A stretch of 64,000 nt of DNA. It comes from Pseudomonas sp. GL-B-19 (GTDB lineage: Bacteria; Pseudomonadota; Gammaproteobacteria; Pseudomonadales; Pseudomonadaceae). Of the stretch, positions 54,931 to 63,873 are shown in pieces. Each line of letters opens with the position of its first letter. Position 1 is the first letter of the stretch. Position numbers and translations under genes: made by a program. The stretch spans positions 181,869-245,868 of the forward strand of contig NZ_JAHBDK010000064.1 of assembly GCF_019956415.1 (NCBI RefSeq), written 5' to 3'. The notes below the pieces were generated by a model. It did not search any database and was not told where the DNA came from. It worked only from the letters and a program-made list of their open reading frames with translations.

Positions 54931-56865
54931 GTGTCAGCCGTTCTCTCATTGTTACAAAGCCGTTTGTTGCGGCCTGTGTTCGTTACCTTGGGTATCGCCC
55001 TTTTGGTGCAGGTGCTGGTGGCTGTTGCCCTGACCCGGAGCACAGTGACTGCGCTGGAAGCCGATCTGGGTGTGCGCCTTGGCGCCGATAGTCAAAAACT
55101 CTCTGGCGAGCTTGAGCAGGCAGGGCGTGAAGTCACGTCGAGCCTCGACAGCCTCTCGAGCAGCACGCGTCAACGCCTCACGGCCGGTTTGTCCTCGCGT
55201 TTGAAGGATGAACAGGCGCAGTTGCGTGCCATGCTGGAAAAAGACCTGAAGGACTCCGCCAATGATATGGCGCAGCTTCTGGCCTCGGTCGCCCCCCGCG
55301 CCATGTGGGACAGCGACGTTCCAACCCTGTCTGAATTTGCCCGTCGGGCACAGCGCAATCCCAATGTGTTGTTCGTGGTTTACGACGATGCAGCGGGGCA
55401 GCACCTGACGCGTTATCTGAATCGCGAAAACCCGATCAACAAGGCCTTGTTGGAAAAAGGTCAGGGCGAGCGCGCGCTGGACAAGGTGCTGGATGCGGCG
55501 AAAAACGATCCATCGGTTTATTACCTTGAGGCCTCGATCAACCCTAATGGCGTGGAAATCGGCAAGGTTGTGATGGGGGTCTCGACCGCCTCTGTGGAAA
55601 CCGACCTGGTGGCCCTGGACAAGCGTTTCTCGGCGCTGATTGCCAGCAGTGATCAACTGGTCGGCGATAGCCTCAAGGGTGCGGCCGCAGACAGTGCTGC
55701 GGCCATGGGGGCGCGTTTGCAGTCGGCGCAGTCCACGGCGTCTGAAATGAAAGCCAATACCGCGAGCACTGTGCAGGAAGCGGCGGCGACTTTGCGCTGG
55801 CGCATCGGCATGGGCCTGGCGCTGGTCGGTTGCGGTGTGCTGCTGTTGCTGGCCGTGGTGCTGGGGCGTCGAGTGGTCAACCGCTTGAAGCTGCTGATCA
55901 GCGCCATGGATGACCTGGCGGCGGGCGAGGGCGACCTGACCAAGCGCGTGCAGATCAACAGCAAGGACGAAATCGGCGACATGGCCTCGGCGGTCAATCG
56001 CTTTGTGGATAAGTTGCAGCCGATTGTGCGCGAAGCGGGCGATGTGGCTCAGCGTACCGGCGTGGAAATTGGTGCCATGACCCTGCGTAATGCCGGGGCT
56101 GATAAGGCGGCGGGCATGCAGCGCGATGAAGTGGCCGAGAGTTTGCGCGCGTTGTCGCGGATGGCTGATGAAGCCCAGTCTGAAAGCCACGCCATGCAGG
56201 CTGCGTTGCAGCAGGTGGTGGACATTCGTTCGGCCACTGATGAAAACACTCGGACCTCGGCGAAAGTCGGCAGCTTGATCGAAGCGTTGGCCGGGCAGGT
56301 CGATACCGGGGCGAAAGTCATCGAGCGGCTGGCGCAGCAGAGTGAGCAGATTGAAGTGGTGTTGACGGTGATCCATGGGATCGCCGAGCAAACCAACCTG
56401 CTGGCGCTGAACGCGGCCATCGAAGCGGCGCGTGCGGGCGAGACCGGTCGCGGGTTTGCCGTGGTGGCGGACGAAGTGCGGGCGCTGGCGAGCAAGACCC
56501 AGAGTTCGACCGGCGACATTCAGGCGCACATTGTTGCCTTGCAACAAGGTGCGCGTGAAGCAGTGGCTGCGATTGGTCAGGCGGGACGCCAGGCCAGCGA
56601 AGGTTTGCTGGTACTGCGCGACAGTGCGCGGTTGCAGCAGTCGGTGCAGGCGTCGGTCGAGCAGGTGCATGCGGCGATTGGTCTGGCGACTCAGGCCGCC
56701 GCGCATCAAGCGCAAGGCGCGCAAGCAGTGCGGGGGCGGGTTGAAACCATTCATGCGCAGGCTGAAAAGGCTGCTCAGGCGGTGGTGGAAACCACGGCCA
56801 GTGGCAAGGTGCTGGATGGGCTTGCGGCACAGTTGAAGGCGAGCCTGGGGCAGTTCAGGGCCTAA
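54931..56865 (+). CDS. methyl-accepting chemotaxis protein
   Basis: A 644-residue transmembrane chemoreceptor. Membrane segment 1 lies at about 14-34 and segment 2 at about 290-312 (IGMGLALVGCGVLLLLAVVLG), enclosing a helical, Ala/Ser-rich periplasmic domain of about 255 residues. A HAMP domain follows (VNRLKLLISAMDDLAAGEGDLTKR), then a signalling domain with the hairpin tip VIHGIAEQTNLLALNAAIEA and GETGRGFAVVADEVRALA. No CheR-docking pentapeptide is seen at the C-terminus (QFRA). It starts with GTG after GAGGGAT. The ligand is unknown. Confidence 0.93.
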   Translation: MSAVLSLLQSRLLRPVFVTLGIALLVQVLVAVALTRSTVTALEADLGVRLGADSQKLSGELEQAGREVTSSLDSLSSSTRQRLTAGLSSRLKDEQAQLRAMLEKDLKDSANDMAQLLASVAPRAMWDSDVPTLSEFARRAQRNPNVLFVVYDDAAGQHLTRYLNRENPINKALLEKGQGERALDKVLDAAKNDPSVYYLEASINPNGVEIGKVVMGVSTASVETDLVALDKRFSALIASSDQLVGDSLKGAAADSAAAMGARLQSAQSTASEMKANTASTVQEAAATLRWRIGMGLALVGCGVLLLLAVVLGRRVVNRLKLLISAMDDLAAGEGDLTKRVQINSKDEIGDMASAVNRFVDKLQPIVREAGDVAQRTGVEIGAMTLRNAGADKAAGMQRDEVAESLRALSRMADEAQSESHAMQAALQQVVDIRSATDENTRTSAKVGSLIEALAGQVDTGAKVIERLAQQSEQIEVVLTVIHGIAEQTNLLALNAAIEAARAGETGRGFAVVADEVRALASKTQSSTGDIQAHIVALQQGAREAVAAIGQAGRQASEGLLVLRDSARLQQSVQASVEQVHAAIGLATQAAAHQAQGAQAVRGRVETIHAQAEKAAQAVVETTASGKVLDGLAAQLKASLGQFRA

Positions 56866-56890
56866 GACTTGCATTGGCTGGTCTGGCCCC

Positions 56891-56964
56891 ATCGCGAGCA
56901 GGCTCGCTCCCACAGTTGATTGAGGTGTTCACCAACAACCACTGTGGGAGCGAGCCTGCTCGCG
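56891..56964. repeat. REPIN, ATCGCGAGCAGGCTCGCTCC family
   Basis: Arms ATCGCGAGCAGGCTCGCTCC and GGAGCGAGCCTGCTCGCG(A) between convergent chemoreceptor and permease genes. Same family as 17830-17919. Confidence 0.9.
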
Positions 56965-56973
56965 AAAGCGGTC

Positions 56974-58539
56974 TCAACGGCTCAAATACATCCGAGTTGT
57001 TAACAAATAAACCGGCACTCCAGACACCAAAATCAACAACGCCGCATAAGGCGCCGCCGCCGCAAACTCCACGTTTGCGGTATGCGCCCAGACCTCAGTC
57101 GCCAAGGTATTGAGCCCGGTCGGACTCAGCAGCAGCGTCGCCGTGAGCTCCTTCATCGCATCCAGAAACACCAGCGCAAACGCGGCTCCCAACGCCGGGA
57201 AAATAATCGGCAGCGTAATCCGGCAAAACGCGCTGAACGACGTAGCCCCCAGCGTGCGCGCTGCCTCTTCCAATTGCGGCGCAGCCTTGTTCAAGGCCGT
57301 TCGAATCGGCGCCTGTGCCAGCGGCAGAAACAGCAGCGCATAAGCGATCAGCAGCAATGCCGATGTCTGGTACAGCGCCGGCACATAGTGCAGCGCGAAA
57401 TACACCAGCGTCAGCGCAATCACCAGGCCCGGCAGCGCATGCAGCAGATACGGTAAGCGCTCGGCCCAGATCGCCAATTGACCTTTGTAGCGCACCACCA
57501 GCAAACCCACCGGCACGGCCAGCACCAGACAGAGCGCTGCACCGCCGAGGGAGAGTGCAAGAGATGACAGCAGCGCCTCGCTGATTGCGGCTACCGGGAA
57601 CGCTGCTGAAGAACCGACCGCCAGCCAGTACACCAGCATCCCCAGTGGTATGCCGCTGCCGATGATCGCCAGGGTCAGGCAGTAAAGCTGTCCGGCACCT
57701 GCCCAAGGCCCTAATTGAACCTGTTCCGCCTGCCGCGCCGCGCCCTGGCCGGTACGAACATGCCGGCCCTTGCCGCGAACCCGCAGTTCCAGCCACAGCA
57801 ATACCAGGCACAGCGCCAGCAACACCGCCGAAAGCATCGCCGCGTTGGCATTGCTGAATTCCAGTTCGAACTGCTGATAAATCGCCGTGGTAAAGGTTTG
57901 CAAGCCGATGATCGACAGCGCGCCGAACTCCACCAGCATGTGCAGCGCGATCAGCAATGAGCCCGCCAGCAATGATGGCCAGAGCAGCGGCAGTGTGATT
58001 CTGAAAAACACGCCCCAGCGATTCTGTCCAAGCGTGCGGGCGGACTCTTCAAGAGAGGGATCAAGATTGCGTAACGTCGCCGCGACGGGCAGAAAGATCA
58101 GCGGGTACTTGGACAGCGTCATCACCAGAATCGCCCCACCCAAGCCTTCGAAGTGAGCGCTGAGCGAAACCCAGGTAAAGCTGCTGACAAACGCTGGAAC
58201 GGCGAACGGCAAGCAGAGGATGACACCCCACAAACGCCGTCCAGGCAGGTTGCTGCGTTCCAGTAGCCAGGCCAGTGACAGGCCGATCACGCCGCAGGCC
58301 AGCGTCACGCCAGCCATCAGCGCCAACGTATTGCGCAGCAGTCCAAACACATAAGGCCGCCACAGCAGGTGTAACGCCTCGGCCCACCCGGCTTGCCAGG
58401 CTTTGAGTCCGACATACAGCAGCGGCAACAGGCTGAGCACGACCAACAGCAGAACCGGCAGCAGCAGCCAGATCGACGGCCGCTTGCGCCGTGGCACGTA
58501 ACCCCCGCGCGAAGCGGGGGTGGATAACGATGCGCTCAT
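56974..58539 (-). CDS. ferric iron ABC transporter permease (FbpB/HitB type)
   Basis: A 521-residue inner-membrane permease made of two fused permease units with about 12 membrane segments. Each unit has an EAA loop for the ATPase: EESARTLGQNRWGVFFRITLP and EEAARTLGATSFSAFCRITLP. This double layout is typical of FbpB/SfuB ferric permeases. It is coupled to the binding-protein gene upstream: that gene's stop shares base 58539 with this start codon. No ATPase gene is adjacent, so the energising subunit must come from elsewhere. Confidence 0.88.
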   Translation of the reverse strand: MSASLSTPASRGGYVPRRKRPSIWLLLPVLLLVVLSLLPLLYVGLKAWQAGWAEALHLLWRPYVFGLLRNTLALMAGVTLACGVIGLSLAWLLERSNLPGRRLWGVILCLPFAVPAFVSSFTWVSLSAHFEGLGGAILVMTLSKYPLIFLPVAATLRNLDPSLEESARTLGQNRWGVFFRITLPLLWPSLLAGSLLIALHMLVEFGALSIIGLQTFTTAIYQQFELEFSNANAAMLSAVLLALCLVLLWLELRVRGKGRHVRTGQGAARQAEQVQLGPWAGAGQLYCLTLAIIGSGIPLGMLVYWLAVGSSAAFPVAAISEALLSSLALSLGGAALCLVLAVPVGLLVVRYKGQLAIWAERLPYLLHALPGLVIALTLVYFALHYVPALYQTSALLLIAYALLFLPLAQAPIRTALNKAAPQLEEAARTLGATSFSAFCRITLPIIFPALGAAFALVFLDAMKELTATLLLSPTGLNTLATEVWAHTANVEFAAAAPYAALLILVSGVPVYLLTTRMYLSR

Positions 58540-59549
58540 CAGTTCAAGCCAACGTCACGTTCCAGGTCCAGGGCTTGTTCGGCATTGCCCAGATCGGCCG
58601 GTGTGACGTTAGGGGCTTGCAGTTCGCTGAACGGCTTGAGGCCGCGATCCGATTCCATGCCTTTGTGCAGCGGGTATTCCGCGGTGGTCTGGGTGATTAC
58701 CCGCTGACCCTCTTCGCTAGCCATATAGGCGAGGAATTGTTGGGCTTCTTGTGGGTGTTTGCTGGATTTCAGCACGGCCGCGCTGGAAACGGTGATCAGC
58801 CCGCCAACGTCGCCGCCGGTGAAGTAATGCAGTTTCGAATCGAGCTGGCCCTTCTCGCGTTGCAAGGCGAACCAGTAATAGTTATTCACCAGTACGGTGG
58901 CAACTTCGCCATTTTCCACGGCTTTCAGGGCGACCATGTTGTTGCTGTAGGTCTTGCCGAACGCGCGCAGGCCGGTCAGCCATTCTTCGGCCGCATCCAT
59001 GCCGTGCACTTTGATGATCGCCACGGCCTGTTCCTGAAAGGCGCCACTGGTAGGCACGAAGCCGACCTTGCCTTGCCATTTTGGATTGGAGAAATCCATC
59101 ACCGACGTGGGCAGGTCCTTTTCATCAATCAGCTTGGGGTTAAACGCAACGACCCGCACCCGGGCCGTGATACCTATCCAGGTGCCGTTGCCCGCTACAT
59201 ATTCCTTGGGCAAAACCGCCAGCGTGGCGTCGTCGGTCTTGGCCAGCAGGCCTTGCTCGCCCAGTTTGTTCAACGGCGGCGACTCTTCGGTGTAAATCAC
59301 ATCGGCGGGGGAGCGATCGCCTTCTTCCACGATCTGGCTGGCGAGCTGGTTGCTGCTGCCTTTGCGTACGTTGACGTGGATGCCGGTCTTGGCTTCGAAA
59401 GCGTTGGCGATGGCGTCACCGACTTCCTTGTGTTGACCGTTATAGAGTGTCAGGGAAACCGGGTCGGCAGCCTGGGTGAGGGGAGTGGTGAGTACCAGGC
59501 CGAGGAGGGTGAAGGTCAGGCCGCGGCGCAGGGTATTTCGAAACATCAT
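58539..59549 (-). CDS. iron-binding periplasmic protein (FbpA/HitA type)
   Basis: A 336-residue solute-binding protein with signal peptide (MMFRNTLRRGLTFTLLGLVLTTPLTQA). The mature part begins DPVSLTLYNGQHKEV and contains KTGIHVNVRKGSSNQLASQI, YTEESPPLNKLGEQGLL and VLVNNYYWFAL. The paired Tyr in NNYYW is the iron-ligand signature of class FbpA ferric-binding proteins. ATG 59549 has GAGGAA 8 nt upstream; a TTG two codons earlier is less likely. A Fur-box-like dyad lies 44 nt upstream. Confidence 0.9.
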   Translation of the reverse strand: MMFRNTLRRGLTFTLLGLVLTTPLTQAADPVSLTLYNGQHKEVGDAIANAFEAKTGIHVNVRKGSSNQLASQIVEEGDRSPADVIYTEESPPLNKLGEQGLLAKTDDATLAVLPKEYVAGNGTWIGITARVRVVAFNPKLIDEKDLPTSVMDFSNPKWQGKVGFVPTSGAFQEQAVAIIKVHGMDAAEEWLTGLRAFGKTYSNNMVALKAVENGEVATVLVNNYYWFALQREKGQLDSKLHYFTGGDVGGLITVSSAAVLKSSKHPQEAQQFLAYMASEEGQRVITQTTAEYPLHKGMESDRGLKPFSELQAPNVTPADLGNAEQALDLERDVGLN

Positions 59550-59592
59550 TCGCAAGGTTCCTCACTGTCGCATTGCAAAAACTTGCAACAAT

Positions 59593-59612
59593 GATAAACG
59601 ATATTGTTTCTC
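59593..59612 (-). promoter_or_regulatory. candidate Fur box upstream of fbpA-like gene
   Basis: GATAAACGATATTGTTTCTC is an imperfect dyad centred on ATAT (GATAAACGATAT against GAGAAACAATAT), AT-rich and shaped like Fur operators. Position upstream of an iron transporter supports it. The match to the 19-mer consensus is only partial. Confidence 0.5.
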
Positions 59613-59825
59613 AAGTGCGCCTTGCTGGCCTGGGAAGTGTCTGCTAGAGCGGCTGGCGACAAGGATTTGTTTATCGTCGTATGCTTGCTCATGGCCTCGC
59701 CCTCGCTGTCGTTGGCTTTCATAGAATGCCACCGTGGCGCATCGACGCCTCGGCTTGGGCGAGTCCATTCAATTACAGGTCGTGTGTTTCTTAAGAGGGG
59801 GATTGGTTTTCGGAAGCCAGAAACG

Positions 59826-59851
59826 CAAAAACCCGCTTTCGCGGGTTTCTG
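59826..59851 (-). terminator. terminator after tRNA-Leu copy 1
   Basis: AAAACCCGC-TTTC-GCGGGTTTCT, read on the minus strand as a stem followed by a T-run (TTTTTGCG). It lies 33 nt beyond the tRNA 3' end. Confidence 0.85.
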
Positions 59852-59883
59852 TGAAATTCAAGATCGTGACCTTGAATTTGAAT

Positions 59884-59970
59884 TGGTGCCCAGAAGAAGA
59901 CTCGAACTTCCACGACCTTGCGGTCACCAGCACCTGAAGCTGGCGTGTCTACCAATTTCACCATCTGGGC
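59884..59970 (-). tRNA. tRNA-Leu(CAG), copy 1
   Basis: The minus strand reads GCCCAGATGGTGAAATTGGT at the 5' end. The anticodon stem-loop is CCAGC-TTCAGGT-GCTGG, giving anticodon CAG. A long variable arm (TGACCGCAAGGTCG) follows, then T-arm GTTCGAGTC and encoded CCA. Length 87 nt, class II tRNA. It reads CUG, the main leucine codon here. Confidence 0.97.
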
Positions 59971-60005
59971 ATTCATCGCAAGCGTTGCCGCTGTTGATGT
60001 GGCGC

Positions 60006-60034
60006 ACTATACGGAGAGCGTTTTGATCTGTAAA
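60006..60034 (-). promoter_or_regulatory. sigma-70 promoter of tRNA-Leu copy 1
   Basis: On the minus strand TTTACA and TATAGT are separated by exactly 17 nt, followed by the GC-rich GCGCC discriminator typical of stable RNA promoters under stringent control. About 36 nt upstream of the tRNA. Confidence 0.8.
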
Positions 60035-60072
60035 CCCCTGATTTAGATTTATTAAATCAGATGCTTAGAATG

Positions 60073-60097
60073 CAAAAACCCGCTTTCGCGGGTTTTT
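60073..60097 (-). terminator. terminator after tRNA-Leu copy 2
   Basis: AAAAACCCGC-TTTC-GCGGGTTTTT, a 10-bp perfect stem with T-run on the minus strand, nearly the same as the terminator of copy 1. Confidence 0.88.
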
Positions 60098-60136
60098 GTG
60101 TGAGCCTTGAAATTGAACTAATCTCAAGCTCGAAAT

Positions 60137-60223
60137 TGGTGCCCAGAAGAAGACTCGAACTTCCACGACCTTGCGGTCACCAGCACCTGAAGCTGGCGTG
60201 TCTACCAATTTCACCATCTGGGC
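60137..60223 (-). tRNA. tRNA-Leu(CAG), copy 2
   Basis: Identical 87-nt sequence to copy 1, with anticodon CAG and encoded CCA. It lies 253 nt upstream of copy 1 on the minus strand, with its own promoter and terminator. Confidence 0.97.
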
Positions 60224-60259
60224 AGTATCGGCAGCGCGTCTGCGTCGTCGATGGCGCGC

Positions 60260-60288
60260 ACTATACGGAGCGTCTTTTTAACTGTAAA
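60260..60288 (-). promoter_or_regulatory. sigma-70 promoter of tRNA-Leu copy 2
   Basis: TTTACA and TATAGT, 17 nt apart on the minus strand, followed by GCGCGCC. Nearly the same spacer as the copy 1 promoter, so the whole transcription unit was duplicated. Confidence 0.8.
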
Positions 60289-60449
60289 CCCCCGACATCA
60301 AAAAAATCTGGAAAATTTCACCAGTGGTCTTCAAATCAGCGTTGCGATGTCGATAAAGGGCTTTAGAAGGGCTGTCATAGCTTGAAATTTCCCGTTTCAT
60401 TACGCCTATGCCAAACTAACCCGCATATAGACAAGGTGAAAACTCTCTA

Positions 60450-63080
60450 ATGGCCGATTGGCAGTCCCTCGATCCCGAGGCCGCTCGTGAAGCGGAAAAA
60501 TATGAAAACCCTATTCCTAGCCGCGAACTGATCCTTCAGCACCTTGCTGATCGAGGTTCGCCTGCTAACCGCGAGCAGCTGGTCGAAGAGTTTGGTCTGA
60601 CCACAGAAGACCAGATCGAAGCCCTGCGTCGCCGCCTGCGCGCCATGGAGCGCGATGCTCAACTCATCTATACCCGTCGCGGTACCTATGCGCCGGTGGA
60701 CAAGCTCGACCTGATCCTGGGCCGCATCAGCGGTCACCGTGACGGCTTCGGCTTCCTGGTTCCGGACGACGGCAGTGACGACCTGTTCATGAGCCCGGCG
60801 CAAATGCGCCTGGTATTCGACGGCGACCGTGCCCTGGCCCGTGTTTCCGGCCTCGACCGTCGCGGTCGCCGCGAAGGCATGATCGTCGAAGTGGTCTCTC
60901 GTGCTCACGAGACCATCGTCGGTCGCTACTTCGAAGAAGGCGGCATCGGCTTCGTCGTTGCGGATAACCCGAAGATCCAGCAAGAAGTGCTGGTCACACC
61001 GGGCCGCAATGCCAATGCCCAGATCGGTCAATTCGTTGAGGTGAAGATCACTCACTGGCCGACACCACGCTTCCAGCCGCAAGGCGACGTGGTCGAAGTC
61101 GTGGGCAATTACATGGCGCCGGGCATGGAAATCGATGTCGCCCTGCGCACCTACGACATTCCTCACGTCTGGCCTGAAGCGGTCTTGAAAGAAGCCGCCA
61201 AGCTCAAGCCGGAAGTCGAAGAGAAAGACAAAGAGAAGCGCATCGACCTGCGTCATCTGCCGTTTGTGACCATCGACGGTGAAGACGCGCGCGACTTCGA
61301 TGACGCGGTTTACTGCGAATCCAAGCCGGGCAAGCTGCGCCTGTTCTCCGGTGGCTGGAAGTTGTACGTGGCGATTGCCGACGTTTCCAGCTATGTGAAA
61401 ATCGGTTCGGCCCTGGACAACGAATCCCAGGTTCGCGGCAACTCGGTGTACTTCCCCGAGCGCGTTGTGCCGATGCTGCCTGAGCAGCTGTCCAACGGCC
61501 TGTGCTCGCTGAACCCGCACGTCGATCGTCTGGCCATGGTTTGCGAGATGACCATCTCCAAGTCCGGCGAAATGACCGACTACTGCTTCTACGAAGCGGT
61601 GATTCACTCCCACGCCCGCCTGACTTACAACAAAGTCAGCGCGATGCTGGAAACGCCGAAACTCACCGAGGCGCGTCAGCTTCGTGGCGAGTACAACGAC
61701 GTTCTGCCGCACCTCAAGCAGCTTTACGCGCTGTACAAAGTGCTGCTGGCCGCTCGTCACGTGCGTGGCGCGATCGACTTCGAAACGCAGGAAACCCGGA
61801 TCATCTTCGGGACCGAGCGCAAGATTGCCGAAATCCGCCCAACCGTTCGTAACGATGCGCACAAGCTGATCGAGGAATGCATGTTGGCGGCCAACGTGGC
61901 CACCGCCGAATTTCTGAAAAAGCACGAAATCCCGGCGCTGTACCGCGTCCACGATGGTCCGCCGCCGGAGCGTCTGGAAAAACTGCGCGCCTTCCTGGGT
62001 GAGCTCGGCCTGTCCCTGCACAAAGGCAAGGATGGCCCGTCGCCGAAGGACTACCAGGCCTTGCTGGCAAGCATCAAGGACCGTCCGGATTTCCATCTGA
62101 TCCAGACCGTCATGCTGCGTTCGTTGAGCCAGGCGGTGTACAGCGCTGATAACCAGGGCCACTTCGGCCTGAATTACGAAGCCTATACCCACTTCACCTC
62201 GCCGATCCGCCGCTACCCGGACTTGCTCACGCACCGGGCGATCCGCAGCGTCATCCATTCCAAGCAGAACACGCCGCACGTTCGCCGTGCCGGCGCGATG
62301 ACCATTCCGAAAGCGCGCATCTATCCGTACGACGAAGCGGCGCTGGAGCAACTCGGCGAGCAGTGCTCTATGAGCGAGCGCCGTGCCGACGAGGCCACGC
62401 GCGATGTTGTGAACTGGCTCAAGTGCGAGTTCATGAAGGATCGCGTCGGCGAATCGTTCCCGGGTGTGATCACCGCCGTGACCGGTTTTGGCTTGTTCGT
62501 CGAACTGACCGATATCTACGTCGAAGGCTTGGTGCACGTCACCGCGCTGCCGGGCGATTACTACCACTTCGACCCTGTGCACCACCGCCTCGCCGGTGAG
62601 CGTACCGGTCGCAGCTTCCGTCTGGGCGACACCGTTGAAGTGCGCGTGATGCGCGTTGACCTCGACGAACGCAAGATCGACTTCGAGATGGCTGAAAAAA
62701 CCATCAGTGCGCCAATTGGACGCAAGAAGCGCGGAACCGAAACAACCGCTCCTGCCGCTAAAACCGCCGCAGAACCGGCACCGGCAAAAACCGGTCGTCG
62801 TCCTGCCAAGGAAAAAGCTGTCGAAGCTTATCGCCCAAGCGATGCCGCGGCAAAAAACGCCGAGCTGCGTAAAAGTCGTGAAATGAAGCAGGCGTTGCTG
62901 TCTGAAGCGAAAAGCGGCGGTAAAGCGGCGTCTGGGGGAAAGACCGGGCGGTCGGCGCCTGACAAGGCTCCCGGCGGCAAGCCAGCAAAACCGAGTAAAC
63001 ATCGTAAAGGCCCGCCAAAAGCGGGTGCTGCTCCAGCCGGTAGAAGCGGCGGGGCGCGTAAACCTAAGGCCAAACCATGA
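60450..63080 (+). CDS. rnr: ribonuclease R
   Basis: Processive 3'-5' exoribonuclease that degrades structured RNA and helps ribosome and tmRNA quality control. The 876-residue protein has an N-terminal winged-helix/cold-shock part (LILGRISGHRDGFGFLVPDDG), the RNB catalytic domain with the Asp cluster Asp276, Asp282, Asp284, Asp285 in DGEDARDFDDAV, an S1 domain (FPGVITAVTGFGLFVELTDI) and a long Lys/Ala-rich tail from about residue 745. The tail is longer than in E. coli, as usual in pseudomonads. It overlaps rlmB by 4 nt. Confidence 0.97.
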   Translation: MADWQSLDPEAAREAEKYENPIPSRELILQHLADRGSPANREQLVEEFGLTTEDQIEALRRRLRAMERDAQLIYTRRGTYAPVDKLDLILGRISGHRDGFGFLVPDDGSDDLFMSPAQMRLVFDGDRALARVSGLDRRGRREGMIVEVVSRAHETIVGRYFEEGGIGFVVADNPKIQQEVLVTPGRNANAQIGQFVEVKITHWPTPRFQPQGDVVEVVGNYMAPGMEIDVALRTYDIPHVWPEAVLKEAAKLKPEVEEKDKEKRIDLRHLPFVTIDGEDARDFDDAVYCESKPGKLRLFSGGWKLYVAIADVSSYVKIGSALDNESQVRGNSVYFPERVVPMLPEQLSNGLCSLNPHVDRLAMVCEMTISKSGEMTDYCFYEAVIHSHARLTYNKVSAMLETPKLTEARQLRGEYNDVLPHLKQLYALYKVLLAARHVRGAIDFETQETRIIFGTERKIAEIRPTVRNDAHKLIEECMLAANVATAEFLKKHEIPALYRVHDGPPPERLEKLRAFLGELGLSLHKGKDGPSPKDYQALLASIKDRPDFHLIQTVMLRSLSQAVYSADNQGHFGLNYEAYTHFTSPIRRYPDLLTHRAIRSVIHSKQNTPHVRRAGAMTIPKARIYPYDEAALEQLGEQCSMSERRADEATRDVVNWLKCEFMKDRVGESFPGVITAVTGFGLFVELTDIYVEGLVHVTALPGDYYHFDPVHHRLAGERTGRSFRLGDTVEVRVMRVDLDERKIDFEMAEKTISAPIGRKKRGTETTAPAAKTAAEPAPAKTGRRPAKEKAVEAYRPSDAAAKNAELRKSREMKQALLSEAKSGGKAASGGKTGRSAPDKAPGGKPAKPSKHRKGPPKAGAAPAGRSGGARKPKAKP

Positions 63081-63844
63081 GTCAGTTGGAAAAGATCTAC
63101 GGCGTGCATGCGGTAGAAGCATTGCTGCGTCACCATCCGAAACGCGTCAAGCAGATCTGGCTGGCGGAAGGTCGCAGTGATCCGCGCGTGCAAACGCTGA
63201 TCGAACTCGCCGCCCAGAACCGCGTAGCGGTCGGTCAGGCCGAGCGTCGTGAGCTGGATGCGTGGGTTGAGGGTGTTCACCAGGGCGTGGTGGCGGACGT
63301 GAGTCCTAGCCAGGTCTGGGGTGAGGCGATGCTCGACGAACTGCTGGACCGTACTGAAGGCGCACCGCTGCTGCTGGTGCTCGACGGCGTGACCGATCCG
63401 CACAACCTCGGCGCTTGCCTGCGTTCGGCCGATGCGGCCGGTGCGCTGGCGGTGATCGTGCCGAAGGACAAGTCAGCCACGCTGACCCCGACGGTCCGTA
63501 AAGTGGCCTGTGGCGCGGCGGAAGTGATTCCGTTGGTCGCCGTGACCAACCTGGCGCGCACCCTGGAAAAACTCAAGCAGCGTGGTTTGTGGGTTGTCGG
63601 TACGGCGGGCGAGGCTGAGCAGAGTCTGTATCAGCAAGACATGACCGGCCCGACCATTCTGATCATGGGCGCAGAAGGCAGCGGCATGCGTCGCCTGACC
63701 CGCGATCTTTGCGACTACCTGGTGCATTTGCCAATGACTGGCAGCGTCAGCAGTCTCAACGTGTCCGTGGCGACCGGTGTTTGCCTGTTCGAGGCTCAGC
63801 GTCAGCGGAGCGTCAAGGCTGCCGCAGTCGGCAAAAAGTCTTAA
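63077..63844 (+). CDS. rlmB: 23S rRNA (guanosine-2'-O-)-methyltransferase RlmB
   Basis: SpoU-family methyltransferase that modifies G2251 (E. coli numbering) of 23S rRNA. The 255-residue protein has the N-terminal substrate-binding part (EKIYGVHAVEALLRHHP) and the trefoil-knot motifs: NLGACLRSADAAG, LIMGAEGSGMRRL and GSVSSLNVSVATGVCLFEA. Its ATG overlaps the rnr stop (ATGA), the usual rnr-rlmB pair. Confidence 0.97.
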   Translation: MSQLEKIYGVHAVEALLRHHPKRVKQIWLAEGRSDPRVQTLIELAAQNRVAVGQAERRELDAWVEGVHQGVVADVSPSQVWGEAMLDELLDRTEGAPLLLVLDGVTDPHNLGACLRSADAAGALAVIVPKDKSATLTPTVRKVACGAAEVIPLVAVTNLARTLEKLKQRGLWVVGTAGEAEQSLYQQDMTGPTILIMGAEGSGMRRLTRDLCDYLVHLPMTGSVSSLNVSVATGVCLFEAQRQRSVKAAAVGKKS

Positions 63845-63857
63845 GTCAGCTGTAATT

Positions 63858-63873
63858 CCTGTGGGAGCGAGGC
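63858..63873 (+). repeat. interrupted REP half-site
   Basis: CCTGTGGGAGCGAGGC matches the start of a REP unit of the GTGGGAGCGAG type seen elsewhere in the window, then stops at the IS end. The rest of the REP should lie on the far side of the IS, outside the window. Confidence 0.65.

Noticed and set aside
59884..60223. tRNA pair as attachment site of an integrated island
   Set aside because: No integrase gene or direct repeat of the tRNA 3' end beyond the full duplicated tRNA was seen nearby.
60447..63122. 891-codon frame antisense to rnr
   Set aside because: RNase R on the plus strand is unmistakable; the antisense translation has no recognisable motif.
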